The notes: generated from the sequence alone by a model not told the origin. A stretch of DNA of 64,000 nucleotides from CAVRXQ01 sp963725215 (GCA_963725215.1 CAVRXQ010000002.1:558001-622000), one strand, 5' to 3'; counted from the stretch's first letter, positions 1 to 9,668 are shown. Program-made: numbers and translations.

Positions 1-921
1 GTACCGGGTGACCATGCCGAGGTATGTCACCTCGTCGATCTGCCCATCCTCGACGGTCGCTTCGACGGGCGCGACATCTCCGTCTTCTAATATGCGGACT
101 TTTTCTGGGCGAACGGTGTAGCGACGACCGTTGCGCTCGACGAGGTTTGAAACACCGATGAAGCCGGCGACGAAGGCCGTTTCGGGATGCTCGTACAACA
201 CGAACGGCGCACCAAGCTGTTCGATGCGACCGCGGTTGAACACTGCGATGCGGTCGCTCATCGTGAGCGCCTCTTCCTGGTCGTGGGTCACGTAGACGAA
301 GGTGATGCCGACCTCGCGTTGGATGCGCTTCAGTTCGAACTGCATCTCCTGGCGCAGCTTCAAATCGAGCGCGCCCAGCGGCTCATCGAGCAAAAGTACT
401 TCCGGAGCGTTGACGATCGCCCGTGCTAGCGCGACACGCTGTCGCTGACCCCCGGAGAGTTGGACAGGCTTGCGCTTTCCGAGACCAGAGAGACGAACCA
501 TCTCGAGCGCTTCTGTCGCACGCCGCCGACGCTCTTCACGCTGCACGCGGCGCACCTTGAGCCCGTACTCGACGTTTTCGAGCACGCTCATGTGCGGAAA
601 GAGCGCGTAGTCCTGGAAGACGGTGTTCACGTCGCGAAGGTACGGCGGATCGTTCGTGACGTCCTTGCCGCCGAGCTCGACGCGACCAGAGTCTGGGCGC
701 TCGAACCCCGCGATCACCCGCAGCATCGTTGTCTTGCCCGAGCCCGAGGGCCCGAGCATCGTGAAGAATTCGCCCTCGTAGATGTCAAGGTCGACACCGG
801 CGACCGCGTCGACCGGGCCGAAGCTCTTGTGAACCTTGGTTAGTCGAACGGCAACGGGAGGGCTGACTCCGGGCGCGACAAAGGAGGCAGGCACCGGATC
901 TTGCAGCGTCTCCACTCCCAT
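1..921 (-). CDS. PotA-like ABC transporter ATPase (3' end outside window)
   Basis: Import ATPase of the polyamine/iron/sulfate (PotA/CysA) type, which energises a membrane permease pair at the cytoplasmic face. The 307 visible codons show Walker A GPSGSGKT (about residues 57-64), the Q-loop FQDYALFPHMSV, signature LSGGQRQRVALARA (about 155) and Walker B VLLLDEP (about 175). A TOBE-like tail begins near residue 255. The ATG at 921 is followed by an unusual 25-residue leader before the ATPase fold. The stop codon lies beyond the left edge. The polyamine link is an inference from the family and from the GABA catabolic genes at 10-15 kb; other substrates are possible. Confidence 0.9.
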   Translation of the reverse strand, partial: MGVETLQDPVPASFVAPGVSPPVAVRLTKVHKSFGPVDAVAGVDLDIYEGEFFTMLGPSGSGKTTMLRVIAGFERPDSGRVELGGKDVTNDPPYLRDVNTVFQDYALFPHMSVLENVEYGLKVRRVQREERRRRATEALEMVRLSGLGKRKPVQLSGGQRQRVALARAIVNAPEVLLLDEPLGALDLKLRQEMQFELKRIQREVGITFVYVTHDQEEALTMSDRIAVFNRGRIEQLGAPFVLYEHPETAFVAGFIGVSNLVERNGRRYTVRPEKVRILEDGDVAPVEATVEDGQIDEVTYLGMVTRY

Positions 922-1161
922 CGTCGTGTGTCGACCGTCCTTCGGGCCGACCACGGCCACGGGTCTGACGGCTAACGGCTCACCGTAATGAAGTGGTCAC
1001 GCGACTGCAATTATCTTTGCACGGCCTAACGCACCTTCCGCGAGGTACGGGGCTTCTCGCCTGCTCATGACCCTGCTCGCCGTTGCCGAATTGGGCCCAA
1101 ATCCTGCGCGTTGGTGATCCCGCTCTTCGAGAGCTCGCCCATCTCCGCGAACCGCGGCGTC

Positions 1162-2406
1162 CTAATTCGAGGCGACGTGACTTGGTTGAGCCGGCAACTC
1201 GACGAGTGCCTCCAGGCCGCCACTCGGGAGGCCTTGGAGCGTGACGGTACCCCCGTGCAACACGGCGACTGATCTGACAATCGCCAATCCGAGTCCTGCC
1301 CCGTCTGTTTGGCCGACGCGGGCTACCGCGCGTCGGAATGGTTCGGTGAGCATGGGCACGAGATCTTCGGGTATCGACTCGCCGCTATTGGAAGTCTTCA
1401 CATAGACGATCCCGTCGCGCTGCCCGCAACTGATTTGCACGGATCCACCTTGATCGCAATGACGCGTAGCGTTGTCCACAAGATTGGTGACCATACGTTC
1501 CAGCAACAGACGTTCGCCGGTCATCTCCGCCGGCTCCAACACCTTCGTCACCTGTAGATCGCGTTCTTTGATTCGATCGTCATTGAATTCGAGTGCGTCC
1601 TCGCACGCCGTGGCGAGGTCGACGAATTCGACCACTCGGGAGCTTCGCTCGCTACTTGCGAGGGTGAGCAACGCTTCCACGAGACGCTCAGATTGGGCCA
1701 CCGAGTTCCGAACTCTCTCCGCCATCGCCTCGAGCTGCTGGGGAGTGCGATCCGGCTTCGCCAACGTGACATCAATCGCGGTACGCATCGCCGTAAGCGG
1801 CGTGCGGAGTTCGTGCGAAGCATTGGCGATGAAGTCTCGCTGACTCGAAAAGGCGGCATCGAGGCGGCCGAGCATCGAGTCGAAGGTCTCCGCGAGCTCC
1901 TTCAGCTCGTCGTCCGGACCTTCGAGCGCGACGCGCTCAGAGAGGTTCCCCTGCGAGGCGCGGCGCGCGGTGCCCGTGATCGTGCGGACGGGACGAAGGA
2001 CACGCCCGGCCATCATCCACCCAATACCTCCAGACGCGATGGTCGTCCCTCCGAGTCCGAGCAGCGAGTACAGGAGCAGGTTGTTCAGCGTGTTCTCGCG
2101 CTGGCTCAGTTTCCCGGCGCGTAGTCCTGCCGTGTACGTATTGATGCACTTCGCAATGTTCGCACTGCTCTTCTTGCCCAACTTGATCGGAATGTTGGTC
2201 TCGCATTGCTTTGTCGCCTTCGCGATTTGATTCGGGGAAATGTGTGGAGTCGGCGTCGCCGAAAGGCTGTGGTCCACGAGGCCGTATGCGAGACCGAGAA
2301 GCGCCGCGCCCGCGACGAAGAACAGGAGGGCGTAACGGACCGTCAGTCGGAATCGGATCGTGCGGGGCCATCCCGACTTGCCCCACGACGTTCGGCGCGC
2401 GATCAC
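1162..2406 (-). CDS. Sensor histidine kinase, HAMP-HisKA-HATPase
   Basis: Membrane sensor kinase of 414 residues, partner of the response regulator just upstream. It has a first membrane segment at about 22-45, an extracytoplasmic loop containing two cysteines (about 68 and 87), a second segment at about 108-133 and a HAMP linker. The HisKA box is SHELRTPLTAM with phospho-His about 198. N-box NLVDNATRH and the glycine-rich GAGLGLAIV form the ATPase domain. The GTG start overlaps the regulator stop (GTGA at 2403-2406), so the two are translationally coupled. Its position opposite the lipoprotein/adaptor/ABC genes suggests that it controls them; this is inference. Confidence 0.9.
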   Translation of the reverse strand: MIARRTSWGKSGWPRTIRFRLTVRYALLFFVAGAALLGLAYGLVDHSLSATPTPHISPNQIAKATKQCETNIPIKLGKKSSANIAKCINTYTAGLRAGKLSQRENTLNNLLLYSLLGLGGTTIASGGIGWMMAGRVLRPVRTITGTARRASQGNLSERVALEGPDDELKELAETFDSMLGRLDAAFSSQRDFIANASHELRTPLTAMRTAIDVTLAKPDRTPQQLEAMAERVRNSVAQSERLVEALLTLASSERSSRVVEFVDLATACEDALEFNDDRIKERDLQVTKVLEPAEMTGERLLLERMVTNLVDNATRHCDQGGSVQISCGQRDGIVYVKTSNSGESIPEDLVPMLTEPFRRAVARVGQTDGAGLGLAIVRSVAVLHGGTVTLQGLPSGGLEALVELPAQPSHVASN

Positions 2407-3056
2407 GGGATGCGGTACCCGCTGCCGATGACGGTCTCGATGAGGTCAGGCTCGCCAAGTTTCTTGCGCAAACGCGCAATCGTCACCGTGACCGTGTTCG
2501 TGAACGGGTCGGCGTGTTCGTCCCAGACGCTCTCGAGCAGGTCCTCCGCGCTGACGACGCCCCCGTCCGCGACGAGCAGAGCCTCCAGCACCGCCATCTC
2601 CTTGCGGTTCAACGAAACGGGCCTGCCGGCGCGGCTCATTCGGCGCCTCGCCCGATCGAGGAGCAGGTCACCTCTAGCGATGAGTGGCGGGGTCGCCGGG
2701 GCACGCCGAGCGAGGGCGTGGATCCGGGCGACGAGCTCTGCGAAGGCGAACGGCTTCGGTAGGTAGTCGTCGGCGCCGAGATTGAGCCCTTCGACGCGAT
2801 CGTCGATCGCGGCGGCCGCAGTCAGCATGAGAATCCGCGAATCCGAAGGTCCTGAAACGAGCGTCGCGCACAGTGCATCACCGTGAATCTTCGGCAGGTC
2901 CCGATCCAAAACGATGACGTCGTAGCGATTCATCACCGCTTTTTCGAGACCCGCGGCGCCGTCGTAAGCAACGTCGGTTGCGAAGCCTTGATCCCGGAGT
3001 CCTTCGACGATGTCGTCGGCGAGCGAGACCTGGTCTTCGACGACAAGCACCCTCAC
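2403..3056 (-). CDS. OmpR/PhoB-type response regulator
   Basis: DNA-binding response regulator of 217 residues. The N-terminal receiver begins VRVLVVEDQ, with phospho-acceptor Asp about 51 in VLDRDLP. The C-terminal winged helix includes the typical DPFTNTVTVTIARLRKKL and GSGYRIP stretches. The frame is open up to 3416, but the extra 120 codons would precede the receiver fold and overlap the divergent lipoprotein gene, so the GTG at 3056 is the natural start. It forms an overlapping operon with the kinase and reads away from the exporter genes at 3250-7615. Confidence 0.9.
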   Translation of the reverse strand: MRVLVVEDQVSLADDIVEGLRDQGFATDVAYDGAAGLEKAVMNRYDVIVLDRDLPKIHGDALCATLVSGPSDSRILMLTAAAAIDDRVEGLNLGADDYLPKPFAFAELVARIHALARRAPATPPLIARGDLLLDRARRRMSRAGRPVSLNRKEMAVLEALLVADGGVVSAEDLLESVWDEHADPFTNTVTVTIARLRKKLGEPDLIETVIGSGYRIP

Positions 3057-3249
3057 GAGCCCATGTTGCTCCAGCGGACATAACAACGCAGTGACAAACG
3101 GTCCGCGATTCCTCTCGAGGCCGTGGTAGCGATCTGCGATTTCTAGAGACAAGTAGCGCTCCCGGCGTCGCTCTTTGTTCGCCCATTGAAAGGGGGGTTG
3201 ACGTACACCTCGATCTGTGCGCCCGAAATGGCGGAACCGAGGAGGGGCA

Positions 3250-3855
3250 ATGAAAGATCCGCGACCCAAGACAGGAAAATGGCGAAGAGCAATCGCCGGG
3301 CTCGCGATTATCACCTTTGCCGGAGTGCTGGCGACGGCGTGCTCGTCGACGCCATCGGCGAATCGATCGGTCGCGAGCCTTCCCGGCCAACACCACGGCT
3401 CGCCGTCATCGAACACTTTGACCCAGTCCCAGAGCGATCAGAACATCATCGATTGGACCGCGTGCCTTCGCTCTCACGGTGTCAACGAGCCCGATCCGCA
3501 TCACCGTGCAGGGCACGCCGGGTTGTCCATCGAGTTCCCCCCGCGCACCGCCCACACGATTCCGGCTCTTGACGCCTGCAACCACTTCATCCAGAAGCTC
3601 GTGCAGGCGAAATTGGCGGGCGGCCCGCCGATCACCGCGGCGCGGCTCGCCGCTCTGACGAATTACGCGCGCTGCATGCGCGCACACGACATCAACATGC
3701 TCGATCCCGGCCCCTACGGGCAGTTGAACCTCGGGAACGTCCCCGGAATGGCAACCTACGATTTCGGTCGGTATTCACCGCAATTCCGGTCGGCTGACAG
3801 CGCGTGCCGGCATTTTCTTCCCCGTGGTGTGCACGACAACGGGACGGGGCCATGA
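3250..3855 (+). CDS. Secreted lipoprotein with duplicated Cys motifs
   Basis: Predicted lipoprotein of 201 residues with a lipobox VLATAC (Cys about 31) after a hydrophobic signal segment. The mature part repeats a pattern twice: CLRSHGV (Cys72) with a later Cys110, and CMRAHDI (Cys142) with a later Cys186. I recall similar Cys-Met-Arg-x-His motifs, often followed by a Pro-Asp-Pro, in actinobacterial lipoproteins of unknown function. The ATG at 3250 is set by GGAGGGG a few bases upstream; an in-frame ATG at 3217 would add residues ahead of the signal peptide. The stop overlaps the adaptor start (ATGA at 3852), indicating co-translation. Function unknown; a metal- or thiol-linked accessory role is only a guess. 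Confidence 0.8.
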   Translation: MKDPRPKTGKWRRAIAGLAIITFAGVLATACSSTPSANRSVASLPGQHHGSPSSNTLTQSQSDQNIIDWTACLRSHGVNEPDPHHRAGHAGLSIEFPPRTAHTIPALDACNHFIQKLVQAKLAGGPPITAARLAALTNYARCMRAHDINMLDPGPYGQLNLGNVPGMATYDFGRYSPQFRSADSACRHFLPRGVHDNGTGP

Positions 3856-5723
3856 ATCGGCGCCGTCTCTTCGGCATCGCGGGTCTGGCGGTGGCGGCGA
3901 TCGCCGGATCCGTCGCCACCATCGCCGTGCGCGGCAGTTCCGCACCGCGTCTCGTCGCGAAGCCACCGCGAGTGACGACCGCGACCGTGGTTCGGACATC
4001 GCTCAGCGACTCCATTCTCACTCCAGGAATCCTGGGATACACGGGCGCGTTCACCGTCACGACGCCATCGGGCGTCGACGAGAGCTCTTTGACGCAGGCA
4101 GAGGCGGCGGTTACCGCCGCAGGGCAGACCGTGAGCGCCGACGAAGCGAGTTTGCAGTCGACGACAAGCCTCGAGAACCATTCCGAGTCGATCGCCGCCG
4201 CGAGCGCACAATTCTCGAGCGCTCGAGCGACGCTCGCCTCCGCGCGCCGTCAGCTCACAAACAGCGAGCAACTGGGCTGTTTGGCGACGTCAACATCTTC
4301 GACTCCGGCTTCGTCGAATACTTCCACGTCGCTCGACACATCGAGCGCACCCCAGGCACCGCTGGACACCAGCGCCGTCGCGCCGGTCGTATCGACGGCG
4401 ACCGCCTCAGGAACGACGGCTGTTGCCACCGAGATCTCTGGGACGGTGAACCCAAACGGCGCTTCGACGAGCTACTTCTTCCGTTACGGGACGACCGCGG
4501 TCTTGAGATTGTCGACGCCGAGCGAGAACCTGCCAGCTGAAAACGCCCCCTTCGACATCAGCGCCACTCTTCAGGGACTCACGCCGAACACGACGTATCT
4601 CTTCGTCCTCGTCGCGACGAACGCCGCGGGAACGACAACCGGCATCGCGCAATCGTTCACGACGGACGCGTCCTCATGTGCGCAGGCGGAGACGGCGATT
4701 CACGAGGATGGGCAGGCGGTTACGCAAGCCCGTGACGCGCTGGATGCGGCTCGGACCAACGCTTCGAGCGCGGTGGCTGCCGCACAACAGCAGCTCGTCG
4801 CTGATCGAGCGAGCGCGACCTACGCGCGGCGATCGCTCGCGTTGGCTTCGGCTAGCGCGATCAACCCCGACTCTGTTCTCACCTGGGTCGCCCCACCGAA
4901 CGCGACGATCCGTCGAGGACAGACGGTCTACGCGCTGAACGATCATCGAGTTCCGCTGTTGTACGGAACCACGGTTCTGTCGCGCGCGCTCTACGTCGGT
5001 GGGAGCAACGGGCCAGACGTGCAAGAGCTCAACGCGAATCTCGTCGCGCTCGGCTTCGCGAGAGGCGTTGGCGCCTCTCAACGGTTCTCAGCGACGACGG
5101 AATCCGCGCTCCGAGGCTTTCAAACCTCGCTTGGACTTCCCGCGAGCGGCGAGTTGAGGCTCGGCGACGTCGTCGTCGCACCTGGGCCGATCCGGATCAC
5201 GAAGGCGGATGGAGCGGTTGGAACGACCCTTCAGCCCGGCTCGTCCGTGTTCGACGCGACGTCGACGGCGCGAGTGGTGACCGTGCCGCTCAATCCGAAC
5301 GACGCCCCGCCCGTCACCGTGGGCGAATCCGTCTCGATCGTGCTCCCGTCGAACGCGACGACACCGGGAAGGATCACTTCGATCGGACCCATCCCGCCGT
5401 CGACCACGACTTCTTCGAATAACGGAGGAAGTTCGTCCTCTGGGACTCAGCTCACGGTCCTTCCGACCCACCCGTCGGCGACCGGCACCCTCGAGGGAGT
5501 CCCGGTACAGGTTTCGCTCACGACCGAGACAGCCTCGAACGTCCTCGCCGTGCCGATATCAGCGTTGCTCGCCCTTTCCGGCGGCGGTTACGGACTCGAA
5601 ATCGTCGAGCCATCGGGAGCACACCGGCTCGTCGGGGTGACGACAGGGCTCTTCTCGAACACCCTCGTCGAGGTGCGAGGCGGGGCGATCCGCGCCGGCA
5701 CGAAGGTGATCGTCGCGCAATGA
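3852..5723 (+). CDS. HlyD/MFP-type adaptor with FN3-like and peptidoglycan-binding domains
   Basis: Exporter adaptor of 623 residues. It has an N-terminal membrane anchor (about 7-27), then a helical region interrupted by a fibronectin-III-like insert (NPNGASTSYFFRYGTT... LTPNTTYLFVLVATNAAG, about residues 200-275). A PG_binding_1-type domain follows (DVQELNANLVALGF... GFQTSLGLPASGEL, about 400-450) and then a beta-barrel tail. In this family the adaptor links an ABC permease to the cell wall. The ATG at 3852 is chosen because the start upstream at 3804 would lie inside the lipoprotein gene. It overlaps the ATPase gene downstream by ATGA. Confidence 0.85.
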   Translation: MNRRRLFGIAGLAVAAIAGSVATIAVRGSSAPRLVAKPPRVTTATVVRTSLSDSILTPGILGYTGAFTVTTPSGVDESSLTQAEAAVTAAGQTVSADEASLQSTTSLENHSESIAAASAQFSSARATLASARRQLTNSEQLGCLATSTSSTPASSNTSTSLDTSSAPQAPLDTSAVAPVVSTATASGTTAVATEISGTVNPNGASTSYFFRYGTTAVLRLSTPSENLPAENAPFDISATLQGLTPNTTYLFVLVATNAAGTTTGIAQSFTTDASSCAQAETAIHEDGQAVTQARDALDAARTNASSAVAAAQQQLVADRASATYARRSLALASASAINPDSVLTWVAPPNATIRRGQTVYALNDHRVPLLYGTTVLSRALYVGGSNGPDVQELNANLVALGFARGVGASQRFSATTESALRGFQTSLGLPASGELRLGDVVVAPGPIRITKADGAVGTTLQPGSSVFDATSTARVVTVPLNPNDAPPVTVGESVSIVLPSNATTPGRITSIGPIPPSTTTSSNNGGSSSSGTQLTVLPTHPSATGTLEGVPVQVSLTTETASNVLAVPISALLALSGGGYGLEIVEPSGAHRLVGVTTGLFSNTLVEVRGGAIRAGTKVIVAQ

Positions 5724-6403
5724 GCGTCTTGGAGTTGCTCGACGTGACAAAGGTCTATCCAGCCTCGACATCGGTCGTCGCCCTCGACCAGGTGACGCTC
5801 TGCATTGACGATGGCGACTTCGTCGCAGTCGTCGGGCCTTCGGGTTCGGGCAAGACGACACTCCTTTCCGTCGCGGGGACTCTCGAGCGCCCGACCGGTG
5901 GCACAGTCTCCGTCGGCGATCAAGACGTGGCAGCGCTCGACGACGGCGAGCTATCTGCATTCCGCTCGCTCCACATCGGATTCGTCTTCCAGCAGTTCTT
6001 CCTGCTGCCGTCTCTTTCCGCGCTCGACAACGTGGCGACGGGCCTGCTCTACCGCGGAATCCCCCGATCGAAGCGACTCGACGCTGCGACGCGCGTCCTT
6101 CACTCCGTCGGGTTGGAGAGCCGCTCGACGCACCTTCCGAGCCAACTCTCCGGCGGAGAATGCCAACGCGTGGCGATAGCTCGAGCCCTCGTGGGCGATC
6201 CGGCGATCGTCTTCGCCGATGAGCCCACCGGGAACCTCGACACCTCGACGGGCGAAGAGATCCTCGAACTTCTCCGAGCGGTGAACCGGACAGGAACGAC
6301 GATCGTCATCGTCACGCACAGTTCAGAAGTCGCGAGCGCAGCGCGCAGGACGATCCACGTGCGCGACGGTGCGATCGAAGCCGACACCGAGGCGTTGCGA
6401 TGA
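5720..6403 (+). CDS. ABC exporter ATPase, LolD/MacB type
   Basis: ATPase of 227 residues of the lipoprotein/macrolide export class. Walker A is GPSGSGKT (about 39-46), the signature LSGGECQRVAIARALVG, Walker B IVFADEPTGNLD and the H-loop IVTHSSE. Length is normal. It overlaps both neighbours by four bases (ATGA at 5720 and at 6400), so adaptor, ATPase and permease form a tight operon. It should act with the MacB-like permease that follows; the substrate is unknown. Confidence 0.92.
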   Translation: MSVLELLDVTKVYPASTSVVALDQVTLCIDDGDFVAVVGPSGSGKTTLLSVAGTLERPTGGTVSVGDQDVAALDDGELSAFRSLHIGFVFQQFFLLPSLSALDNVATGLLYRGIPRSKRLDAATRVLHSVGLESRSTHLPSQLSGGECQRVAIARALVGDPAIVFADEPTGNLDTSTGEEILELLRAVNRTGTTIVIVTHSSEVASAARRTIHVRDGAIEADTEALR

Positions 6404-7615
6404 GGCGCGGCCGCGGATCGGCCAGGTCTGCGCCGAGGAGCCTGCTTCGTCCGGCAGACGTCGCCTCCCTTGCGGCCGTCGGCCTGAGAGGGCGACCCAC
6501 CCGCGCGATGCTGTCCGCTCTCGGCATCGCGCTCGGTGTCGCGACGATGGTCGCGGTCCTTGGGATCTCGAATTCGAGCAGAGCACAACTCGTCGCGCAG
6601 ATCGACGCGCTCGGAACAAATCTCCTCACGGTCACCCCGGGACAATTACTCTCCGGCACAACGGTCACGCTTCCGAACACCGCTCCGGCGATGGTCAGGA
6701 GGATCGGTCCCGTGCTCTCGGCGGCGGCGATCGGCAACGTCAACGCGTCGATTTACCGGAGTCCAGCGATCCCCGCGGCGAACACCAACGCCATCAGCGT
6801 GTACACGTCCGACACGAACCTGCCGAAGACCGTGGAAGCGACGATGGCTCGAGGTCGATTCCTGAATGCGGCGACCGTGCACTTTCCTGCTGTCGTGCTC
6901 GGGGCGACCACGGCGAGCGTGCTCGGAGTCGACCGTGCTGGCGGAACCGTCGCGGTGTGGCTCGGCGGGCACCTCTTCGCCGTCGTCGGGATCCTCGATC
7001 CGGTTCCCCTCGCCCCCGAGCTCGATCGTTCGGCGCTCATCGGCTTCCCGATCGCCGACAGCCTTTTTCGCGCCCACTCGTCACCAGTCGAGATCTACGT
7101 GCGAACCCTCCCGACGAGCGTCGGCGCGGTCGAAGCCGTGCTCCCGGCGACCGCGGACCCGAGCGCCCCGCAAAACGTCGTCATCACGAACCCGTCCGAC
7201 GCGCTCGTCGCGCGCGGATGCCTCCGCTGCCTTTCAGAGCCTTTTTCTTGCACTTGGCGCGGTGGCCCTTCTCGTCGGCGGGGTTGGTATCGCCAACGTC
7301 ATGGTGATCGCGGTGCTGGAGCGGCGGGGCGAGATCGGCCTACGAAGAGCGCTCGGCGCAACTCGGCGGCAGATCGGCTTGCAGTTTGTCGCTGAAGCCG
7401 GATTGTTGGCCCTTTCGGGCGGGGTCGTCGGCGCGGTGGCGGGGGGATTCGCGACGACCGTCTACTCCTCGGCGCGGCATTGGAGCACGGTCGTTCCGGT
7501 GACCGCGCTGCTCGCCGCCGTGGCTCTCTCGCTTGTCGTGGGCATGATCGCCGGGTTGTATCCGGCCGTGCGGGCGACCCGACTTTCGCCGGCCGAGGCG
7601 CTGCGCACCGTTTGA
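6400..7615 (+). CDS. MacB/FtsX-type ABC permease, frameshifted
   Basis: Membrane subunit of the exporter. The N-terminal part has a first membrane helix (TRAMLSALGIALGVATMVA) and the large extracytoplasmic MacB-PCD-like domain. The C-terminal part, in another frame, has ALGAVALLVGGVGIANVM and two further helices and ends SPAEALRTV, the usual FtsX end. The frame changes in the CG run at 7209-7217: removing one base there would give a continuous protein of about 404 residues. It is either a sequencing indel or a recent mutation. The gene starts on the ATPase stop codon. Confidence 0.8.
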
Positions 7616-7619
7616 CAGA

Positions 7620-7647
7620 CGAATCGGCGAAAGAGTCCGCCGATTCG
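7620..7647 (+). terminator. Hairpin after the exporter operon
   Basis: A perfect 10-bp inverted repeat, CGAATCGGCG (7620-7629) and CGCCGATTCG (7638-7647), with an 8-base loop lies five bases after the permease stop. No clear T run follows, so it is a probable but weak intrinsic terminator or transcript stabiliser. Confidence 0.5.
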
Positions 7648-7756
7648 GCTTCGCAGGCGTCGGACGAAACGACCCGGCCGTCGACTCGACCGAGAGGTTC
7701 GGCGAAATGAAACCCCGACCTGCTCCCCCGTCGAACAGTTGCGGGCGCGCAGTAGC

Positions 7757-8584
7757 TCAGCTGGCGCGGCGATATGCGCGCACGGCAAGCGGGACGAAGA
7801 CAGCGACGATGCCAGCAAGCCAAAGCGCGCTCTCCCAGGCGTGCAGGCCCAAGGGACCCCCGAGAGCGAGCGCCCGCATTTCGTCGATGACGATGGTGAC
7901 CGGCTGGTTCTTCGCAAACGCTTGAAGCCATCCCGGCATCGACGAGATCGGCACGAACGCCGCGCTCACAAAAGTGAGTGGGAAAAGCCAGACCAGCCCG
8001 AACGATCCGACGGACTCTTCGTCCTTGATCGCAAGGCCGACGTAGGCGCTCACGGTACAGATCGTCGCTCCGAATATCACTCCGAGGACCAACATCAGCA
8101 CGGCCGGCAAAGCACCATTCAAGAAGCGGAAGCCGACGGCATAGCCGACGGCGAGGATGACAAGAACCGTCACGGTGAGGCGAACGGTGTCTGCCGACAG
8201 TCGGCCGATGAGCACCGCCGATCGCGCCATCGGCATCGCCCGAAACCGGTCGATCACGCCTCTTTGCAATTGCCTCGCGAGCGCAATCGCCGTACCGAAG
8301 GAAGCGAAGGCGGCTGACTGGGCGATGATCCCGGGCATCAGGAAATCGACGTACCCACCGGGTACCTGCACGGGGATCGCACCGCCAAAGACATAGCGGA
8401 ATAGCAAAACGAACATCACCGGCTGGATGATCGTGAAGAACAAGAATGCCGGATTGCGCAGCCAGATCAGCAGGTCCCGGCGAGTCAGCGTGATGATGTC
8501 GGCGACGGCGAGCTTCACGCGCTCCGCGGCCGGCGGGCTCGGGACCTCGAGTGCGACAAGTGGCGAGAGGGCAGTCGTGCTCAT
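7757..8584 (-). CDS. ABC-2 type permease, DrrB-like
   Basis: Integral membrane exporter subunit of 275 residues. It carries the ABC-2 pattern: DLLIWLRNPAFLFFTIIQPVMFVLLF, then VQVPGGYVDFLMPGIIAQSAAF, then MPMARSAVLIGR and LVWLFPLTFVSAAFVP, with about six membrane helices. The ATG at 8584 directly follows the partner ATPase gene (stop 8595); the frame is open further upstream but would overlap the ATPase. Family knowledge points to drug or lipid efflux; no substrate can be read from the sequence. Confidence 0.9.
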   Translation of the reverse strand: MSTTALSPLVALEVPSPPAAERVKLAVADIITLTRRDLLIWLRNPAFLFFTIIQPVMFVLLFRYVFGGAIPVQVPGGYVDFLMPGIIAQSAAFASFGTAIALARQLQRGVIDRFRAMPMARSAVLIGRLSADTVRLTVTVLVILAVGYAVGFRFLNGALPAVLMLVLGVIFGATICTVSAYVGLAIKDEESVGSFGLVWLFPLTFVSAAFVPISSMPGWLQAFAKNQPVTIVIDEMRALALGGPLGLHAWESALWLAGIVAVFVPLAVRAYRRAS

Positions 8585-8594
8585 GTGACCTCGT

Positions 8595-9608
8595 TTAGTG
8601 TCGGCGGGCGGGTTTGCGCGAAGCGGGTTCCTCGGGCGAGCCGGCTTCTTCGGTGCCGTGCCCGGTGAGCGCCAAGAAGACGTCATCGAGCGAGGGACGA
8701 CGAACGCCGAGGCCTTCTGTGTGGATGCCGAGTGCATCGAGACGCCGAACGGTCTCAACAAGCGCGTGCGAACCGTCCGACCCGACGCGCAGGTTGACGC
8801 GCGCCGCATCCTCGTCGACGTCAGGATTCGCGCTCGAGAGCGAACTCACCGCTTGCGCCGCCTCCGCAAGTCGGAGCCGTTCGACAACCGCGAACTGCAA
8901 TACCTCACCGCCGACGCGGTTCTTCAGTTCAGAAGCGGTGCCTGCGGCGATCACCCGGCCGCGATCGATGACGACGATTTCGTCGGCGAGCTCGTCGGCT
9001 TCGTCGAGGTATTGGGTGGTGAGGAGCAACGTCGTGCCGGCCGATACGAGCTCGCGGATGATGTCCCACATCCCGAGTCGGCTTCGGGGATCGAGTCCGG
9101 TGGTGGGCTCATCGAGGAACAGCACTTGGGGACGCGAGACCAAGCTCAACGCGAGGTCGAGCCGTCTCTGCATGCCTCCCGAATACCCCTTGACGGCACG
9201 ATCAGCGGCCTCGACAAGATCGAAGCGCTCGAGGAGCTCGACGCCTCGTCGCCGCCTCGTGGTCGGGTCGAGGTGATAGAGGCGGCCCATAACCTCAAGG
9301 TTCTCGCGGCCCGTCAGCTCGTCTTGGATGGCGGCGGATTGGCCGGCAAGCCCGATGATCTCTCGCACCGCGGCCGGCGAACGGACGACGTCGCGCCCCT
9401 CGACGAGCGCACGCCCCCGATCGGGCTGCAACAGGGTCGTGAGGATCTTCACCGCCGTGGTCTTGCCGGCCCCGTTCGGTCCGAGCAGCCCCAGCACGTG
9501 GCCGCGCTCCACGACGAGGTCGATACCGCAAAGTGCCCGTACGTCGCCGAAGGACTTGTACACGTCCTCCAAGAAGATCGCAGGCCCGTCCCACGACACC
9601 GAACTCAT
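8595..9608 (-). CDS. ABC ATPase, daunorubicin-resistance DrrA-like
   Basis: ATPase of 337 residues with Walker A GPNGAGKT (about 43-50), signature YSGGMQRRLDLALSL, Walker B VLFLDEPTTGLDP and the C-terminal DrrA extension (PSLDDVFLALTGHGTEE). It pairs with the ABC-2 permease 11 bases downstream. The gene is divergent from the small HTH regulator at 9718, and the 109-bp intergenic region holds two palindromes that probably control both directions. Confidence 0.92.
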   Translation of the reverse strand: MSSVSWDGPAIFLEDVYKSFGDVRALCGIDLVVERGHVLGLLGPNGAGKTTAVKILTTLLQPDRGRALVEGRDVVRSPAAVREIIGLAGQSAAIQDELTGRENLEVMGRLYHLDPTTRRRRGVELLERFDLVEAADRAVKGYSGGMQRRLDLALSLVSRPQVLFLDEPTTGLDPRSRLGMWDIIRELVSAGTTLLLTTQYLDEADELADEIVVIDRGRVIAAGTASELKNRVGGEVLQFAVVERLRLAEAAQAVSSLSSANPDVDEDAARVNLRVGSDGSHALVETVRRLDALGIHTEGLGVRRPSLDDVFLALTGHGTEEAGSPEEPASRKPARRH

Positions 9609-9668
9609 CGCGTTCCTCCGATTTTGCCGGACCAGTTAAGGGTCTGGAGATGAGTGGCCAAAGACGAC

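Noticed and set aside
7741..7775. tRNA-like D-arm sequence AGTAGCTCAGCTGGCGC
   Set aside because: It overlaps the end of the DrrB-like gene and no acceptor, anticodon or T-arm can be folded around it.
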